DNA of 64,000 nucleotides from assembly GCF_002944315.1 (NCBI RefSeq), contig NZ_CP024314.1, forward strand, positions 62,001 to 126,000. Reading direction: 5' to 3'. Positions within the stretch are counted from its first letter, which is position 1. Each line of letters starts with the position of its first letter. Under the pieces are notes generated by a model that was not told the DNA's origin, searched no databases, and saw nothing but the letters and a program-made list of their open reading frames with translations. Origin of the DNA: Rhizobium sp. NXC24 (GTDB lineage: Bacteria > Pseudomonadota > Alphaproteobacteria > Rhizobiales > Rhizobiaceae). Of this stretch, positions 24,384 through 32,468 are shown piece after piece. Both the position numbers and the translations under genes were made by a program.

Positions 24384-24675
24384 CGACGACGGCGGTCGAG
24401 GCAAAAGTGGTGGCTGCTTTTCTCAGCCATCGCCGAAAGGCCCATTGTACATGGCGTTCCCGAGGGCCATGCCTTGCCGGCAAGCGTCGGCTCGCTCGGC
24501 ACCGTCCCCTCGCATGTCACCCTGCCGATCGCCTGTGGCAAGATTGTAAGGGTGAAATAAGGATCATCGGCGTCCGGCCGGAGCGAACGCACTGAAATGG
24601 TGGCTCTGGGTTATTCCGGAGCCATCAGTCGCCCGGTCGAGGCCACTCAATAGAGCGACGGAAAACCGCCCCTGG
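24384..24675. other. Intergenic region with a possible gene remnant and a hairpin
   Basis: No full gene. Directly after the purU stop, in the same frame, codons from about 24426 to 24560 read like a protein end (fragments AIAERPIVHGVPEGHALP and TLPIACGKIVRVK, then TAA), with no start or upstream domain. I do not recognise the family. A hairpin with stem TGGCTCTGG/CCGGAGCCA lies at 24601-24624 without a T-run; it may end purU or tauC transcripts. Confidence 0.35.
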
Positions 24676-25530
24676 TTAGAGCTTACCCTTCCAGGGCACG
24701 AGGAAAGCTTCCAGAAAGCGAATGGCGGCCGAGAAGGCGAAGGCGCAGATTGCGATGATGCCAATGCCCACGAAGACGACGTCGGTCGCCAGGAACTGCG
24801 ACGCTGACATGATCATGAAGCCGATCCCGCGTGTGGAAGCGATCAATTCGGCGGCGACCAGCGTGCCCCAGCCGACGCCAAGCGCAATTCGGATGCCGGT
24901 GAGAATCTCGGGCAGGGCGGACGGCAGCACGATGTCGATGAAGAGCTGCAGCCGGCTTGCGCCCAGCGAACGCGCTGCATTGACGCGCTCGATCGGGAGC
25001 GAACGAACGCCCGCCTGGGCCGAGAGACAGATCGGCGCGAACATCGCAAGCACAAGCAGCGTGATCTTCGACGTTTCGCCGATGCCGAGCCAGATGATCA
25101 TCAGCGGCAGGTAAGAGAGGGGCGGCAGCGGCCAGTAGAACTCGATCGGCGCATCCAGCACCCCCTTTGCCCAGCGGTTCAAACCCATGAGCAATCCGAG
25201 CGGAATGCCGGCGGAGATGGCGATGAAGGCTGCGACCACGATGCGGAACAGGCTTGCAAAGACATGCTCGGAAAGCGACGCTCCGGCATAACCGTCGCGA
25301 TAGATGACACCGATTTGCGTCAGCACTTCGCCCGGACGCGGCAGGAAGAGGTGGGAAACAACACCGAGCGCGGATACGAGCCACCACAACAGCAATATGG
25401 CCAGGGCGGTAACAGTGCTGATCAAGACTGTGGGCCTCTCCCCGGCACCGAAGCTCGCCATCTTCACCAGCTTGACCTGGCGATCCTCTCTGTACGCCGC
25501 AACCGGCGAGGCTTGGACTATATCGCTCAT
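24676..25530 (-). CDS. tauC: Taurine/sulfonate-type ABC transporter permease
   Basis: A 284-residue inner membrane permease of the TauC/SsuC family. Five or six membrane helices are seen, with the ATPase-contacting EAA loop near residues 175-200 ([27 protein letters not shown]). It overlaps the ATPase gene by 4 bp. It is the last gene of the tauA-tauB-tauC unit. The family also takes alkanesulfonates, nitrate or thiamine precursors, so the substrate rests on the binding protein. Confidence 0.9.
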   Translation of the reverse strand: MSDIVQASPVAAYREDRQVKLVKMASFGAGERPTVLISTVTALAILLLWWLVSALGVVSHLFLPRPGEVLTQIGVIYRDGYAGASLSEHVFASLFRIVVAAFIAISAGIPLGLLMGLNRWAKGVLDAPIEFYWPLPPLSYLPLMIIWLGIGETSKITLLVLAMFAPICLSAQAGVRSLPIERVNAARSLGASRLQLFIDIVLPSALPEILTGIRIALGVGWGTLVAAELIASTRGIGFMIMSASQFLATDVVFVGIGIIAICAFAFSAAIRFLEAFLVPWKGKL

Positions 25531-26315
25531 GCGGCACTCCTGAAATCTTCGCTGCTATGGAGGATGGCGCGGATCTCCTCGCGCAGCTCGGCAAATTCCG
25601 GCGACGCCTTGATGGCGCGGGCATCGCCGGTTTCGGCGAAGCGGCGGACGAAATCGAGATCGAAGCGCGCAACGACGCGCCCCGGCCGAGGTGACATGAC
25701 CAGGACCTGCGTGCCCAGGAACAAGGCCTCTTCGATCGAATGCGTGATGAAGAAAACCTTCTTTGCCGTCTTATTCCAGACGGAAACCAGCAGCTCTTGC
25801 ATCTGCTCGCGTGTCAGGCTGTCGAGCGCGCCAAATGGTTCGTCCATCAGCAGGATGTCGGGATTGGTCGCGAGCGCGCGTGCGATACCGACCCGCTGCC
25901 GCATGCCGCCCGACAGCTCATAGGGAAAGGCGCCGGCGAATTCGTCGAGACCGACGAGCCGCAGCAGTTCCAAGGCACGCGCTTGCCGTTCCTTCCGGTT
26001 GACGCCGGCGAATTTCAGGCCGAGCGCGACATTGTCGACAACGGACTTCCATGGCAGCAGCGAGTCTTTCTGAAAGACGACGCCGCGATCGGCACCCGGC
26101 CGTGCGACTGCGCGGCCATCGAGTGTTATCCGGCCATCGGAAAGCGGAAGGAAACCGGCAATCGCGTTGAGAAGGGTGGATTTGCCGCATCCCGAGGCTC
26201 CGAGTGCGACGACGAAGCCGCGTTCGGGAATATCGAAGGAAACGCGATCGAGCGCGTGGACGGTCCGCCCGTCACGGGCTGCGAAGAAAACGCTGGCGTG
26301 ATCGACTTTAAGCAT
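25527..26315 (-). CDS. tauB: Taurine/sulfonate-type ABC transporter ATPase
   Basis: A 262-residue ATPase. Walker A GASGCGKS near residue 38, signature [15 protein letters not shown] near 133, Walker [14 protein letters not shown] near 155, and the H-loop [10 protein letters not shown] near 190 are all intact. The start codon lies about 55 bp after the tauA stop, with a long hairpin between. Drives import with tauC and tauA. Confidence 0.91.
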   Translation of the reverse strand: MLKVDHASVFFAARDGRTVHALDRVSFDIPERGFVVALGASGCGKSTLLNAIAGFLPLSDGRITLDGRAVARPGADRGVVFQKDSLLPWKSVVDNVALGLKFAGVNRKERQARALELLRLVGLDEFAGAFPYELSGGMRQRVGIARALATNPDILLMDEPFGALDSLTREQMQELLVSVWNKTAKKVFFITHSIEEALFLGTQVLVMSPRPGRVVARFDLDFVRRFAETGDARAIKASPEFAELREEIRAILHSSEDFRSAA

Positions 26316-26333
26316 GTTGGCGCTCGCGGGTTC

Positions 26334-26362
26334 GACGCCGGCGCGACTGTCGCGCCGGCGTC
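26334..26362 (-). repeat. 13-bp perfect hairpin between tauA and tauB
   Basis: GACGCCGGCGCGA (26334-26346) and TCGCGCCGGCGTC (26350-26362) are perfectly complementary with a 3-nt centre. It starts 9 bp after the tauA stop on the transcribed strand. No T-run. Likely 3'-end protection of tauA mRNA. Confidence 0.72.
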
Positions 26363-26370
26363 AGGGAGGA

Positions 26371-27384
26371 TCAGTTGCTGACGCTGGCGAGTGCGTCTGC
26401 GGTTACGAAGGCTCCATAATTCGCCAGCACGTCGGACACCTTGCCCTGCTCCTTCAGGAACGATGCCGTGTCCTTGAGGATCTTGCCGGCCCCCGCCTTT
26501 TCCCCGCCGCCGAGCCAAGCATCCGATGCCTGGACCTCAGGCGTGAGCAGCGTCAGGTTCTTCAAGGCCGAGGCCTGCTGCTCGGGCGTTCCGCCGAGGA
26601 GTTTGGCGAGCGACTTGGCGTTATCACTGTCGGGACCCCAGGCGGCCTTATCTGAGGCGAAGGACGCGTAATATTTGTTGATGACCGCAGCGAAACCCTT
26701 CAGGAATTGCGGGTTGTCGGCGGCAAATTTCGAAGTCGCGACCCATGCCGAGAAGGTCGGCGCGCCTTTGTCCGCCACATCCTTGGAGGTCACGAGGACC
26801 TTTCCGTTCTTCTTGAGTTCGGTCAGAGCCGGATCCCAGACGAAGCCGCCATCGATGTCGCCGCGGTTATAGCTGGCGACGATCTCGGGCTGAGGGATTG
26901 CGAAAACCTGGACGTCCTTCTCGGTCAGGCCCAGCGATTTGATGAGCGCCAGGAGCTGATAGTGGTCGGTGGAGACAGGCGCGGCGGCAAGCTTCTTGCC
27001 TTTCAGGTCGTTCAGGCTTTCGATCCCGGAACCGTTGCGCACGACAAGAGCCTCGTCGATGCCCGAGATGGATGCGAGATAGAAGGCCTTGACCTCGAGG
27101 CCGCGCGATACCGCAGCCGCAAACGGGCTGGAGCCGACATAACCGACCTGAACGTCGCCGGAGGCAATGGCGGCGAAGATCTCGGCGCCCGAATTGAACC
27201 TGCGGAAGTCGATGTCGTATCCCGTATCCTTGGCGAATTCGCCGTTTGCGATCGCAACGGAAGAGGGCAAGGCATCGGTCTGATAGCCGACGACGACCTT
27301 CTTGTCCGCCGCATCGGCAACGATCGCCGTTGTAAGAGTGCCGACGCCGACAGCGATCGCCGCAATCAAGTTCCTGAAATTCAT
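26371..27384 (-). CDS. tauA: Taurine ABC transporter substrate-binding protein
   Basis: A 337-residue periplasmic binding protein with a signal peptide (MNFRNLIAAIAVGVG..., cleavage likely after the ADA near residue 26). The segments VVVGYQTDALPSSVAIANG, SGDVQVGYVGSSPFAAAVSRG and GDIDGGFVWDPALTELKKNGK match TauA. First gene of tauABC. No taurine dioxygenase or taurine-pyruvate transaminase gene lies next to it, so desulfonation would be encoded elsewhere; aliphatic sulfonates are an alternative ligand. Confidence 0.86.
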   Translation of the reverse strand: MNFRNLIAAIAVGVGTLTTAIVADAADKKVVVGYQTDALPSSVAIANGEFAKDTGYDIDFRRFNSGAEIFAAIASGDVQVGYVGSSPFAAAVSRGLEVKAFYLASISGIDEALVVRNGSGIESLNDLKGKKLAAAPVSTDHYQLLALIKSLGLTEKDVQVFAIPQPEIVASYNRGDIDGGFVWDPALTELKKNGKVLVTSKDVADKGAPTFSAWVATSKFAADNPQFLKGFAAVINKYYASFASDKAAWGPDSDNAKSLAKLLGGTPEQQASALKNLTLLTPEVQASDAWLGGGEKAGAGKILKDTASFLKEQGKVSDVLANYGAFVTADALASVSN

Positions 27385-27586
27385 TTTGAGCCCCTTTGTT
27401 CAGGGCCGCACGGCCCTTGATATCACCGTCAAAAGGGTAACGGTAAAAAGCGGGCTATCGGGAGAAATAACAAACTATATTTATAGACTATAGGGACAAT
27501 TGTTTGCGTGATTCTGCCGCTCGTGCGATCCGCAGAGCGGCCAAGAGATGCGGGGCTTGTTGCGCTTCAGGGAGAAACCTTGATGC
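27385..27586 (-). promoter_or_regulatory. tauA upstream region
   Basis: Reading the minus strand around 27500-27467, ACAATTGT is followed by CTATAG, CTATAA and TATAG in close succession. These AT-rich repeats about 90 bp upstream of tauA are the best candidates for promoter and regulator binding. No gene is seen in the 202 bases. Confidence 0.35.
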
Positions 27587-28621
27587 TCACGACGCGACAC
27601 GGACGATCAGCTTGCCAAAATTCCTTCCTTCCAGAAGACCGAAAAAAGCCGAGGGAGCGTTTTCGAGCCCGTCCACGATGTCTTCCTTATATTTGAGCCG
27701 GCCGTCGGCGATCCATGTTCCGGCCTCGCGATAGAAGTCAGGGCGCTGGTCGGCGAATTCGCGCTGGATGAAGCCTCGTATGGTGAGGCTTTTGCGCAGA
27801 ATGGCTCGCATCACGACGGGGAGTTGATCATGTCCGCTCGAGGCGGAAGCGGTTTCGTTGTAGTGTGCGATCAGCCCGCAGACCGGAACGCGCGCAAAGT
27901 CGTTGAGCAGAGGAAAGACCGCGCTCCAGACGTGGCCGCCGACATTCTCGAAGTAGACATCGATCCCCTTCGGACAGGCGGCGGCGAGTTCTGCCGCAAA
28001 ATCATCAGAACGATGGTCTACCACCGCGTCGAAACCGAGTTCTTCGCGCACATATTCGCACTTCTCGCGTCCGCCTGCTATTCCGACAGCCCGCGCCCCG
28101 AAAATCCTGGCGATCTGGCCGACGGCGGAGCCAACAGCACCACTCGCCGCAGCGACGACAAGTGTTTCGCCGGCTTTCGGTTTGCCGATATTGCGGAGCC
28201 CTGCATAGGCTGTGAAGCCAGGCATTCCGAGAATGCCGAGTGCGGTCGTGATCGGCGCCGCCTCGGGATCGAGCTTGCGCAATGCGGTACCGTCTGAAAT
28301 CGCATAGCTCTGCCAGCCGGAATGCGAAAGGACGATATCCCCTGGCTTGAATGTTGCATTGCGGCTGCTGACGACCCGGGCAACCGTTCCACCTTCCATC
28401 ACGTCGCCGATTTCGACCGGCTTGGCATAGGACTTTGCATCGTCCATGCGGCCCCGCATATAGGGGTCGAGGGAAAGATAAAGAATTTGGAGAAGCACTT
28501 CGCCCTCGGCGAGATCCCGGAGCGTTTCTTGCTCGACCCGGAAATTCGCCGCTACGGGCTTTCCGGATGGGCGTGATGCAAGGACGATGCGTGTGGTAAC
28601 GGGCAGGCTGGCCATGATCAT
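27587..28621 (-). CDS. Zinc-independent NADP-dependent oxidoreductase (MDR, CurA/leukotriene B4 dehydrogenase type)
   Basis: A 344-residue medium-chain dehydrogenase/reductase without the structural or catalytic zinc cysteines. N-terminal GroES-like part (LYLSLDPYMRGRMDD near 52) and a nucleotide fold (TLVVAAASGAVGSAVGQIARIFG near 150; GIAGGREKCEYVREELGFDAVVDH). These enzymes reduce the double bond of enones or alkenals with NADPH. I start at the ATG at 28621 with GAGGAAAC before it. It stands alone; no link to the tau or hpa genes is evident. Confidence 0.88.
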   Translation of the reverse strand: MIMASLPVTTRIVLASRPSGKPVAANFRVEQETLRDLAEGEVLLQILYLSLDPYMRGRMDDAKSYAKPVEIGDVMEGGTVARVVSSRNATFKPGDIVLSHSGWQSYAISDGTALRKLDPEAAPITTALGILGMPGFTAYAGLRNIGKPKAGETLVVAAASGAVGSAVGQIARIFGARAVGIAGGREKCEYVREELGFDAVVDHRSDDFAAELAAACPKGIDVYFENVGGHVWSAVFPLLNDFARVPVCGLIAHYNETASASSGHDQLPVVMRAILRKSLTIRGFIQREFADQRPDFYREAGTWIADGRLKYKEDIVDGLENAPSAFFGLLEGRNFGKLIVRVAS

Positions 28622-28738
28622 GTTTCCTCGCTCTGACTTTCGCTTGTAGGCAAAATATGAGGTTCGTTCGAGGACGGGCAAGACCACTTTCGCAGCGCCG
28701 ATCAAGGACGATATGCAGGGCGGGCGCCGATCGCGATT

Positions 28739-29041
28739 TCAGAATAGCGCTTTCGGTGGCTCGATAGTGACAAAATCTGGGATGAAACAACCGAGCTTCA
28801 TGTAGATGCGGGCTTCGTACGCCGCGACGATGAAGGCGTCTCTCGCAAGCTCAGGAGTGGATTTGCCTTCGACTGCGGCGCGACAGATCATCAACGCATC
28901 CTCATAAGCCTGATCTTCTTCGGCGGGCCAATCCGTCGACAGACAATCGAGTGCTTCCAAACTGCTCCTGATCGTTCGAAACTCGCCGATCCGGTGTAGT
29001 TCCAGGCTTACCGGCTCCTGCCATGTTTCATGCGTTAACAT
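28739..29041 (-). CDS. DUF982 family protein
   Basis: A 100-residue protein with the DUF982 pattern common in rhizobia: an initial W-x-x-PV segment, DWPAEEDQAYEDALMICRAAVEG in the middle and ARDAFIVAAYEARIYM near the end. Function unknown. It is monocistronic, with no clear Shine-Dalgarno. The family often appears in many copies in rhizobial genomes, especially on plasmids. Confidence 0.75.
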   Translation of the reverse strand: MLTHETWQEPVSLELHRIGEFRTIRSSLEALDCLSTDWPAEEDQAYEDALMICRAAVEGKSTPELARDAFIVAAYEARIYMKLGCFIPDFVTIEPPKALF

Positions 29042-29086
29042 GATCTACCTCTGCGCTAAAACGGCAACAAAGGGATTTTTGTTCCT

Positions 29087-29275
29087 ATGGGTCGCAAGAT
29101 GTGGAGGTGGGTCTGGCTCGTACTCCCAACGATCATCCTGATGGCTACTCAAGAACTGTTTCCGTTTACGGCTGGTCTCGATGCGATCGAAAACGCAGCC
29201 TTTCAACATGGCCTGCTTGTTTCTGAGTTGAGCTTGTGGTCACTCCTTTCTATGTTGATGAACTTATCCGTATGA
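29087..29275 (+). CDS. Doubtful small membrane ORF
   Basis: 62 codons with one plausible membrane segment (WRWVWLVLPTIILMA) near the start. AAAGGGA lies 11 bp before the ATG, longer than ideal. No family is recognised and it sits between a divergent DUF982 gene and hpaR. It may be chance. Confidence 0.22.
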   Translation: MGRKMWRWVWLVLPTIILMATQELFPFTAGLDAIENAAFQHGLLVSELSLWSLLSMLMNLSV

Positions 29276-29319
29276 TTTCCAACGGCTTCACGAAGCTCGG
29301 GAAGGATCGAAATTCCACA

Positions 29320-29859
29320 ATGGCGCGATCGGCCGAAATGCAAGATAGAACCCGCATGAAGAATGGGCAGCAGGATGAATCCCAAACACCCTCGTCATCG
29401 GTGGGCCGGCCGCTGCAAGAGCGGCGGAGATCCTTGACGATCGGGCTGTTGCGCGCGCGCGAAGCGGTGATGAGTCACTTCCGGCCGATCTTGGCGGCGC
29501 ATGACGTAACCGAGCAGCAGTGGCGGGTCATCCGCGTGCTGTTTGAAGCGGGTACACTCGATGCAAGCGAAGTGGCGGACAAGGCTTCTATCCTGGCGCC
29601 GAGCCTGACGCGTATGATTCGCTCGTTGGAGGAGCGCGGTTTCATCACGAAGCATAAGGACAAGGCTGACGGTCGACGGGTTTTGATGCGGATCACGCCC
29701 GCAGGGCGGGCATTGATCGATGCGGTCATGCCGGAGAGTTTGAAGGTCTATGCCGATATAGGCGAGCGCTTCGGTCCGCAGCGCGTTGAACAATTGTTGG
29801 ATATGCTGGACGAGCTGGCGGCGCTGAAGCTCGAAGGAGATGCGGGCGGCGAAGAGTGA
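29320..29859 (+). CDS. hpaR: MarR-family regulator, HpaR type
   Basis: A 179-residue protein with a winged-helix MarR domain over about residues 38-150 (SLTIGLLRAREAVMSHFRP, EQQWRVIRVLFEAG, LAPSLTRMIRSLEERGFITK, DGRRVLMRITPAG). HpaR represses homoprotocatechuate (4-hydroxyphenylacetate) degradation genes until an aromatic inducer binds. The hpa genes begin at 50474 on the opposite strand. Start choice is uncertain: ATG at 29320 has GGGAAGGA upstream; 29338 and 29356 are alternatives. A palindrome shared with the hpaF promoter lies 30 bp downstream. Confidence 0.83.
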   Translation: MARSAEMQDRTRMKNGQQDESQTPSSSVGRPLQERRRSLTIGLLRAREAVMSHFRPILAAHDVTEQQWRVIRVLFEAGTLDASEVADKASILAPSLTRMIRSLEERGFITKHKDKADGRRVLMRITPAGRALIDAVMPESLKVYADIGERFGPQRVEQLLDMLDELAALKLEGDAGGEE

Positions 29860-29889
29860 GTGCTTCAAGCATCGCATAGGCTCCCTTAA

Positions 29890-29907
29890 TTAATGTGTTA
29901 AATAAAT
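29890..29907. promoter_or_regulatory. TTAATGTGTTAAATAAAT, candidate HpaR operator
   Basis: It shares the pattern TTAA-N4-TTAAATA with the perfect palindrome at 50501-50512 in the hpaF promoter. It lies between hpaR and the AraC gene, just before TTGACG (29910-29915), a possible -35 of the AraC gene. Confidence 0.5.
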
Positions 29908-29969
29908 AGTTGACGATCTGCCTGGGCTGCTGCAGTCTCAAACCATGCTGACACTGTTGGGAGGCAGAG

Positions 29970-30956
29970 TTGGACCTGTTGCAGAACCGCAGCCTCGTGG
30001 ATCGGGCTTGGTCACCGACGCCTTACGATCAATGGGTGGATGAGCTTCAAAGCATCTGTGGGAATTTCAACGCGCATACGATGAGCCGCGGCGACAGGGT
30101 GGTCGGCACGGCGAGCCGGATCGACGTGTGCGGCATGGAGTTCGCCCATGTTTCAAATGATCTCGACTATGTTCACCGCGATTGGGACGATATTCGCCGC
30201 GATGCCAATGAGCATCTGTTCCTGATCCTGCAGCTCGAGGGTGCCTGCGGCGTGGAACATTCCGGCCAGCAGAATATCCTCGATGTCGGCGAATGTATTC
30301 TCGTGGACTCCACGCGACCGACCACTTTCTATTTCCGGGGCCATTTCTCCAATCATCTGTCCCTGCACCTGCCGCGGCAATTGATGTATTCGGACAGCAG
30401 GATCGATTTCGATGTGGCGCGGAAACTGATTGCTTCCGATCCGATGGCGATGATGCTGCGCGCGCTGATCGCCAAGATGATGACGACGCCGGACAACGAG
30501 GCAGCCTCGCCGTTCCTTCGCCAACTCATGTTCGACACGACACGCCAGGCGTTTCTGTCGACGGGTATTCAGACGGCGAGCCTGAATTTGCTGCACGATA
30601 GCGCCAGCAAACGTATGCAAATGGTCGATATTCTCATCGACAAGCATCTGACCGACAGCGACCTGAATGCCAAGTGGCTCGCGACGAGGCTTGGCGTGTC
30701 GATCCGCACCCTGCAACAGGATTTCCAGGGCATGGGCATGACCTGCACGACCGTCATCCGCGACAAGCGGCTGCGCTTCGCACGCGAAAAGATCGAGCAG
30801 CTCAAGGAGCAGCGCAACCAGACGACCATCGCCGAAGTCGCCTATTCGGCCGGATTCAACGACATTTCCTACTTCAATCGCAGCTTCAAAGAGCTGTTCG
30901 ATTGCGCGCCGAGCGAATTGCTTCGCTCTGCCGAACCCGCCCATAAATTGGACTGA
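29970..30956 (+). CDS. AraC-family regulator, FeaR-like
   Basis: A 328-residue regulator with an AraC_binding_2 ligand domain (about 40-190; LDVGECILVDSTRPTTFYF) and a C-terminal AraC HTH (about 220-320; LATRLGVSIRTLQQDFQGMG and AYSAGFNDISYFNRSFKELF). The start is TTG at 29970 with GGGAGG at proper distance; no ATG nearby fits. FeaR-type proteins activate aromatic amine or aldehyde oxidation genes. The aldehyde dehydrogenase and GMC oxidoreductase directly downstream are the obvious targets. A protein of the same layout is encoded at 38803 at the other end of the transporter genes. Confidence 0.88.
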   Translation: MDLLQNRSLVDRAWSPTPYDQWVDELQSICGNFNAHTMSRGDRVVGTASRIDVCGMEFAHVSNDLDYVHRDWDDIRRDANEHLFLILQLEGACGVEHSGQQNILDVGECILVDSTRPTTFYFRGHFSNHLSLHLPRQLMYSDSRIDFDVARKLIASDPMAMMLRALIAKMMTTPDNEAASPFLRQLMFDTTRQAFLSTGIQTASLNLLHDSASKRMQMVDILIDKHLTDSDLNAKWLATRLGVSIRTLQQDFQGMGMTCTTVIRDKRLRFAREKIEQLKEQRNQTTIAEVAYSAGFNDISYFNRSFKELFDCAPSELLRSAEPAHKLD

Positions 30957-31029
30957 GGCATACTCTGCGCTCCAGTCCAAGACGAGGCGCGTTTCTCCCC
31001 AAGACGGGTTTTGCGGCAACGGCCATAGT

Positions 31030-31050
31030 CCTCCCGAAAGTCACGGGAGG
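31030..31050 (+). promoter_or_regulatory. Hairpin covering the Shine-Dalgarno of the aldehyde dehydrogenase gene
   Basis: CCTCCCG (31030-31036), loop AAAGTCA, CGGGAGG (31044-31050): a 7-bp perfect stem whose 3' arm contains the GGGAGG ribosome-binding site of the GTG start at 31059. It would block initiation when folded. Confidence 0.6.
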
Positions 31051-31058
31051 AGAATGTC

Positions 31059-32465
31059 GTGAAGCAGTATACCCTGCTTATCGGTGGCGAACCTGTTGCC
31101 ACGTCCCATCATGCACCGGTCGCAAATCCGTCGAATGGCGAGGTGGTCGGTCATATGCCGCTTGCCGGCGAAGCAGACCTTGACCAAGCCGTTGCGGCCG
31201 CCGCCACCGCCTTCAAGACGTGGTCGCAAGTTTCGAGCGAAGAGCGCGCCAAGGCTTGCCGCGACATGGCGGAGAAGATCAACGAACATGCCGAGGAACT
31301 TGCCCAGATCCTGACGCGGGAGCAGGGCAAGCCGCTCAATGGCCTCGGCTCACGCTTTGAGATCGGCGCCGCGCTCGCCTGGACCCGCCATACCGCCGAA
31401 CTCGACCTGCCCGTTGAGGTCCTGCAGGACGATAATGAAGGCCGTGTCGAGCTGCATCGCAAGCCGATCGGCGTCGTCGGTTCGATCACGCCCTGGAACT
31501 GGCCAGTGATGATCGCCTGCTGGCATATCGTTCCGGCCGTGCGTGCCGGCAATACCGTCGTCATCAAGCCGTCGCCTTTGACGCCGCTTTCGACGATCCG
31601 CCTCGTCGAGATCATGAATGAGGTCCTGCCGCGTGGTGTCGTCAACGTCATCACCGGCGAAAACAGCATCGGCGCAGCACTCTCCGCCCATCCGGGCGTC
31701 GCCAAGATGATCTTCACCGGCTCGACGGAAACCGGCAAGAAGGTCATGGCATCGGCGGTCGCGACCCTGAAGCGGCTGACGCTGGAGCTCGGCGGCAATG
31801 ATGCCGGCATCGTCCTGCCCGATGCCGATCCGAAGGCTATCGTCGAAGGTCTCTTCTGGGGCGCCTTCATCAATAACGGTCAGACCTGCGCGGCGCTGAA
31901 GCGTCTCTATGTGCACGACAGCATCTATGAAGAGGTCTGCCACGGCCTTGCTGATTATGCGTCCAAGATCGTTGTCGGTGATGGCCTGGACGAGGCGAGC
32001 ATCCTTGGGCCGATGCAGAACGAGATGCAATTCAACAAGGTGCGCGAACTGGTCGAGGATGCGCGTGCCCATGGCGGCCGCATCCTGACCGGTGGTGCGC
32101 CAATGGATCGCCCGGGCTATTTCTATCCGATCACGCTCGTTGCCGATGTCGACCATGGCGTTCGGCTGGTCGATGAGGAGCAATTCGGTCCGGCCCTGCC
32201 GATCATCCGCTATAGCGACATCGACGAAGTGGTCGCCCGTGCCAACCAGAATCCCGCCGGTCTCGGCGGTTCCGTCTGGTCCTCCGATGCGGAGAAGGCG
32301 AAACGCTATGCGGTGCAGCTCGAATGCGGTTCGGTCTGGATCAACAAGCACGGCACGATCCAGCCCAATGCGCCTTTCGGCGGCGTGAAGCAGTCCGGCA
32401 TCGGCGTCGAGTTCGGCGTGGAAGGACTGAAGGAATTCACGACAATCCAGACGGTGTTGAGCTGA
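31059..32465 (+). CDS. NAD(P)-dependent aldehyde dehydrogenase
   Basis: A 468-residue aldehyde dehydrogenase. The catalytic Cys is in GQTCAALKR (about residue 273) and the general base Glu in LELGGNDAG (about 239); the cofactor segment TPWNWPVM is present. GTG start at 31059 with GGGAGGA upstream. It heads an operon with a GMC oxidoreductase and a Liv-type importer, next to hpaR and a FeaR-like regulator. A likely role is oxidation of an arylacetaldehyde such as 4-hydroxyphenylacetaldehyde to 4-hydroxyphenylacetate, which the hpa genes then degrade. The substrate is inferred. Confidence 0.87.
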   Translation: MKQYTLLIGGEPVATSHHAPVANPSNGEVVGHMPLAGEADLDQAVAAAATAFKTWSQVSSEERAKACRDMAEKINEHAEELAQILTREQGKPLNGLGSRFEIGAALAWTRHTAELDLPVEVLQDDNEGRVELHRKPIGVVGSITPWNWPVMIACWHIVPAVRAGNTVVIKPSPLTPLSTIRLVEIMNEVLPRGVVNVITGENSIGAALSAHPGVAKMIFTGSTETGKKVMASAVATLKRLTLELGGNDAGIVLPDADPKAIVEGLFWGAFINNGQTCAALKRLYVHDSIYEEVCHGLADYASKIVVGDGLDEASILGPMQNEMQFNKVRELVEDARAHGGRILTGGAPMDRPGYFYPITLVADVDHGVRLVDEEQFGPALPIIRYSDIDEVVARANQNPAGLGGSVWSSDAEKAKRYAVQLECGSVWINKHGTIQPNAPFGGVKQSGIGVEFGVEGLKEFTTIQTVLS

Positions 32466-32468
32466 GCC

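Noticed and set aside
29032..29041. TTAACATG near the DUF982 start as another HpaR site
   Set aside because: Only one half-site is present and it includes the start codon of the gene, so the match is probably chance.
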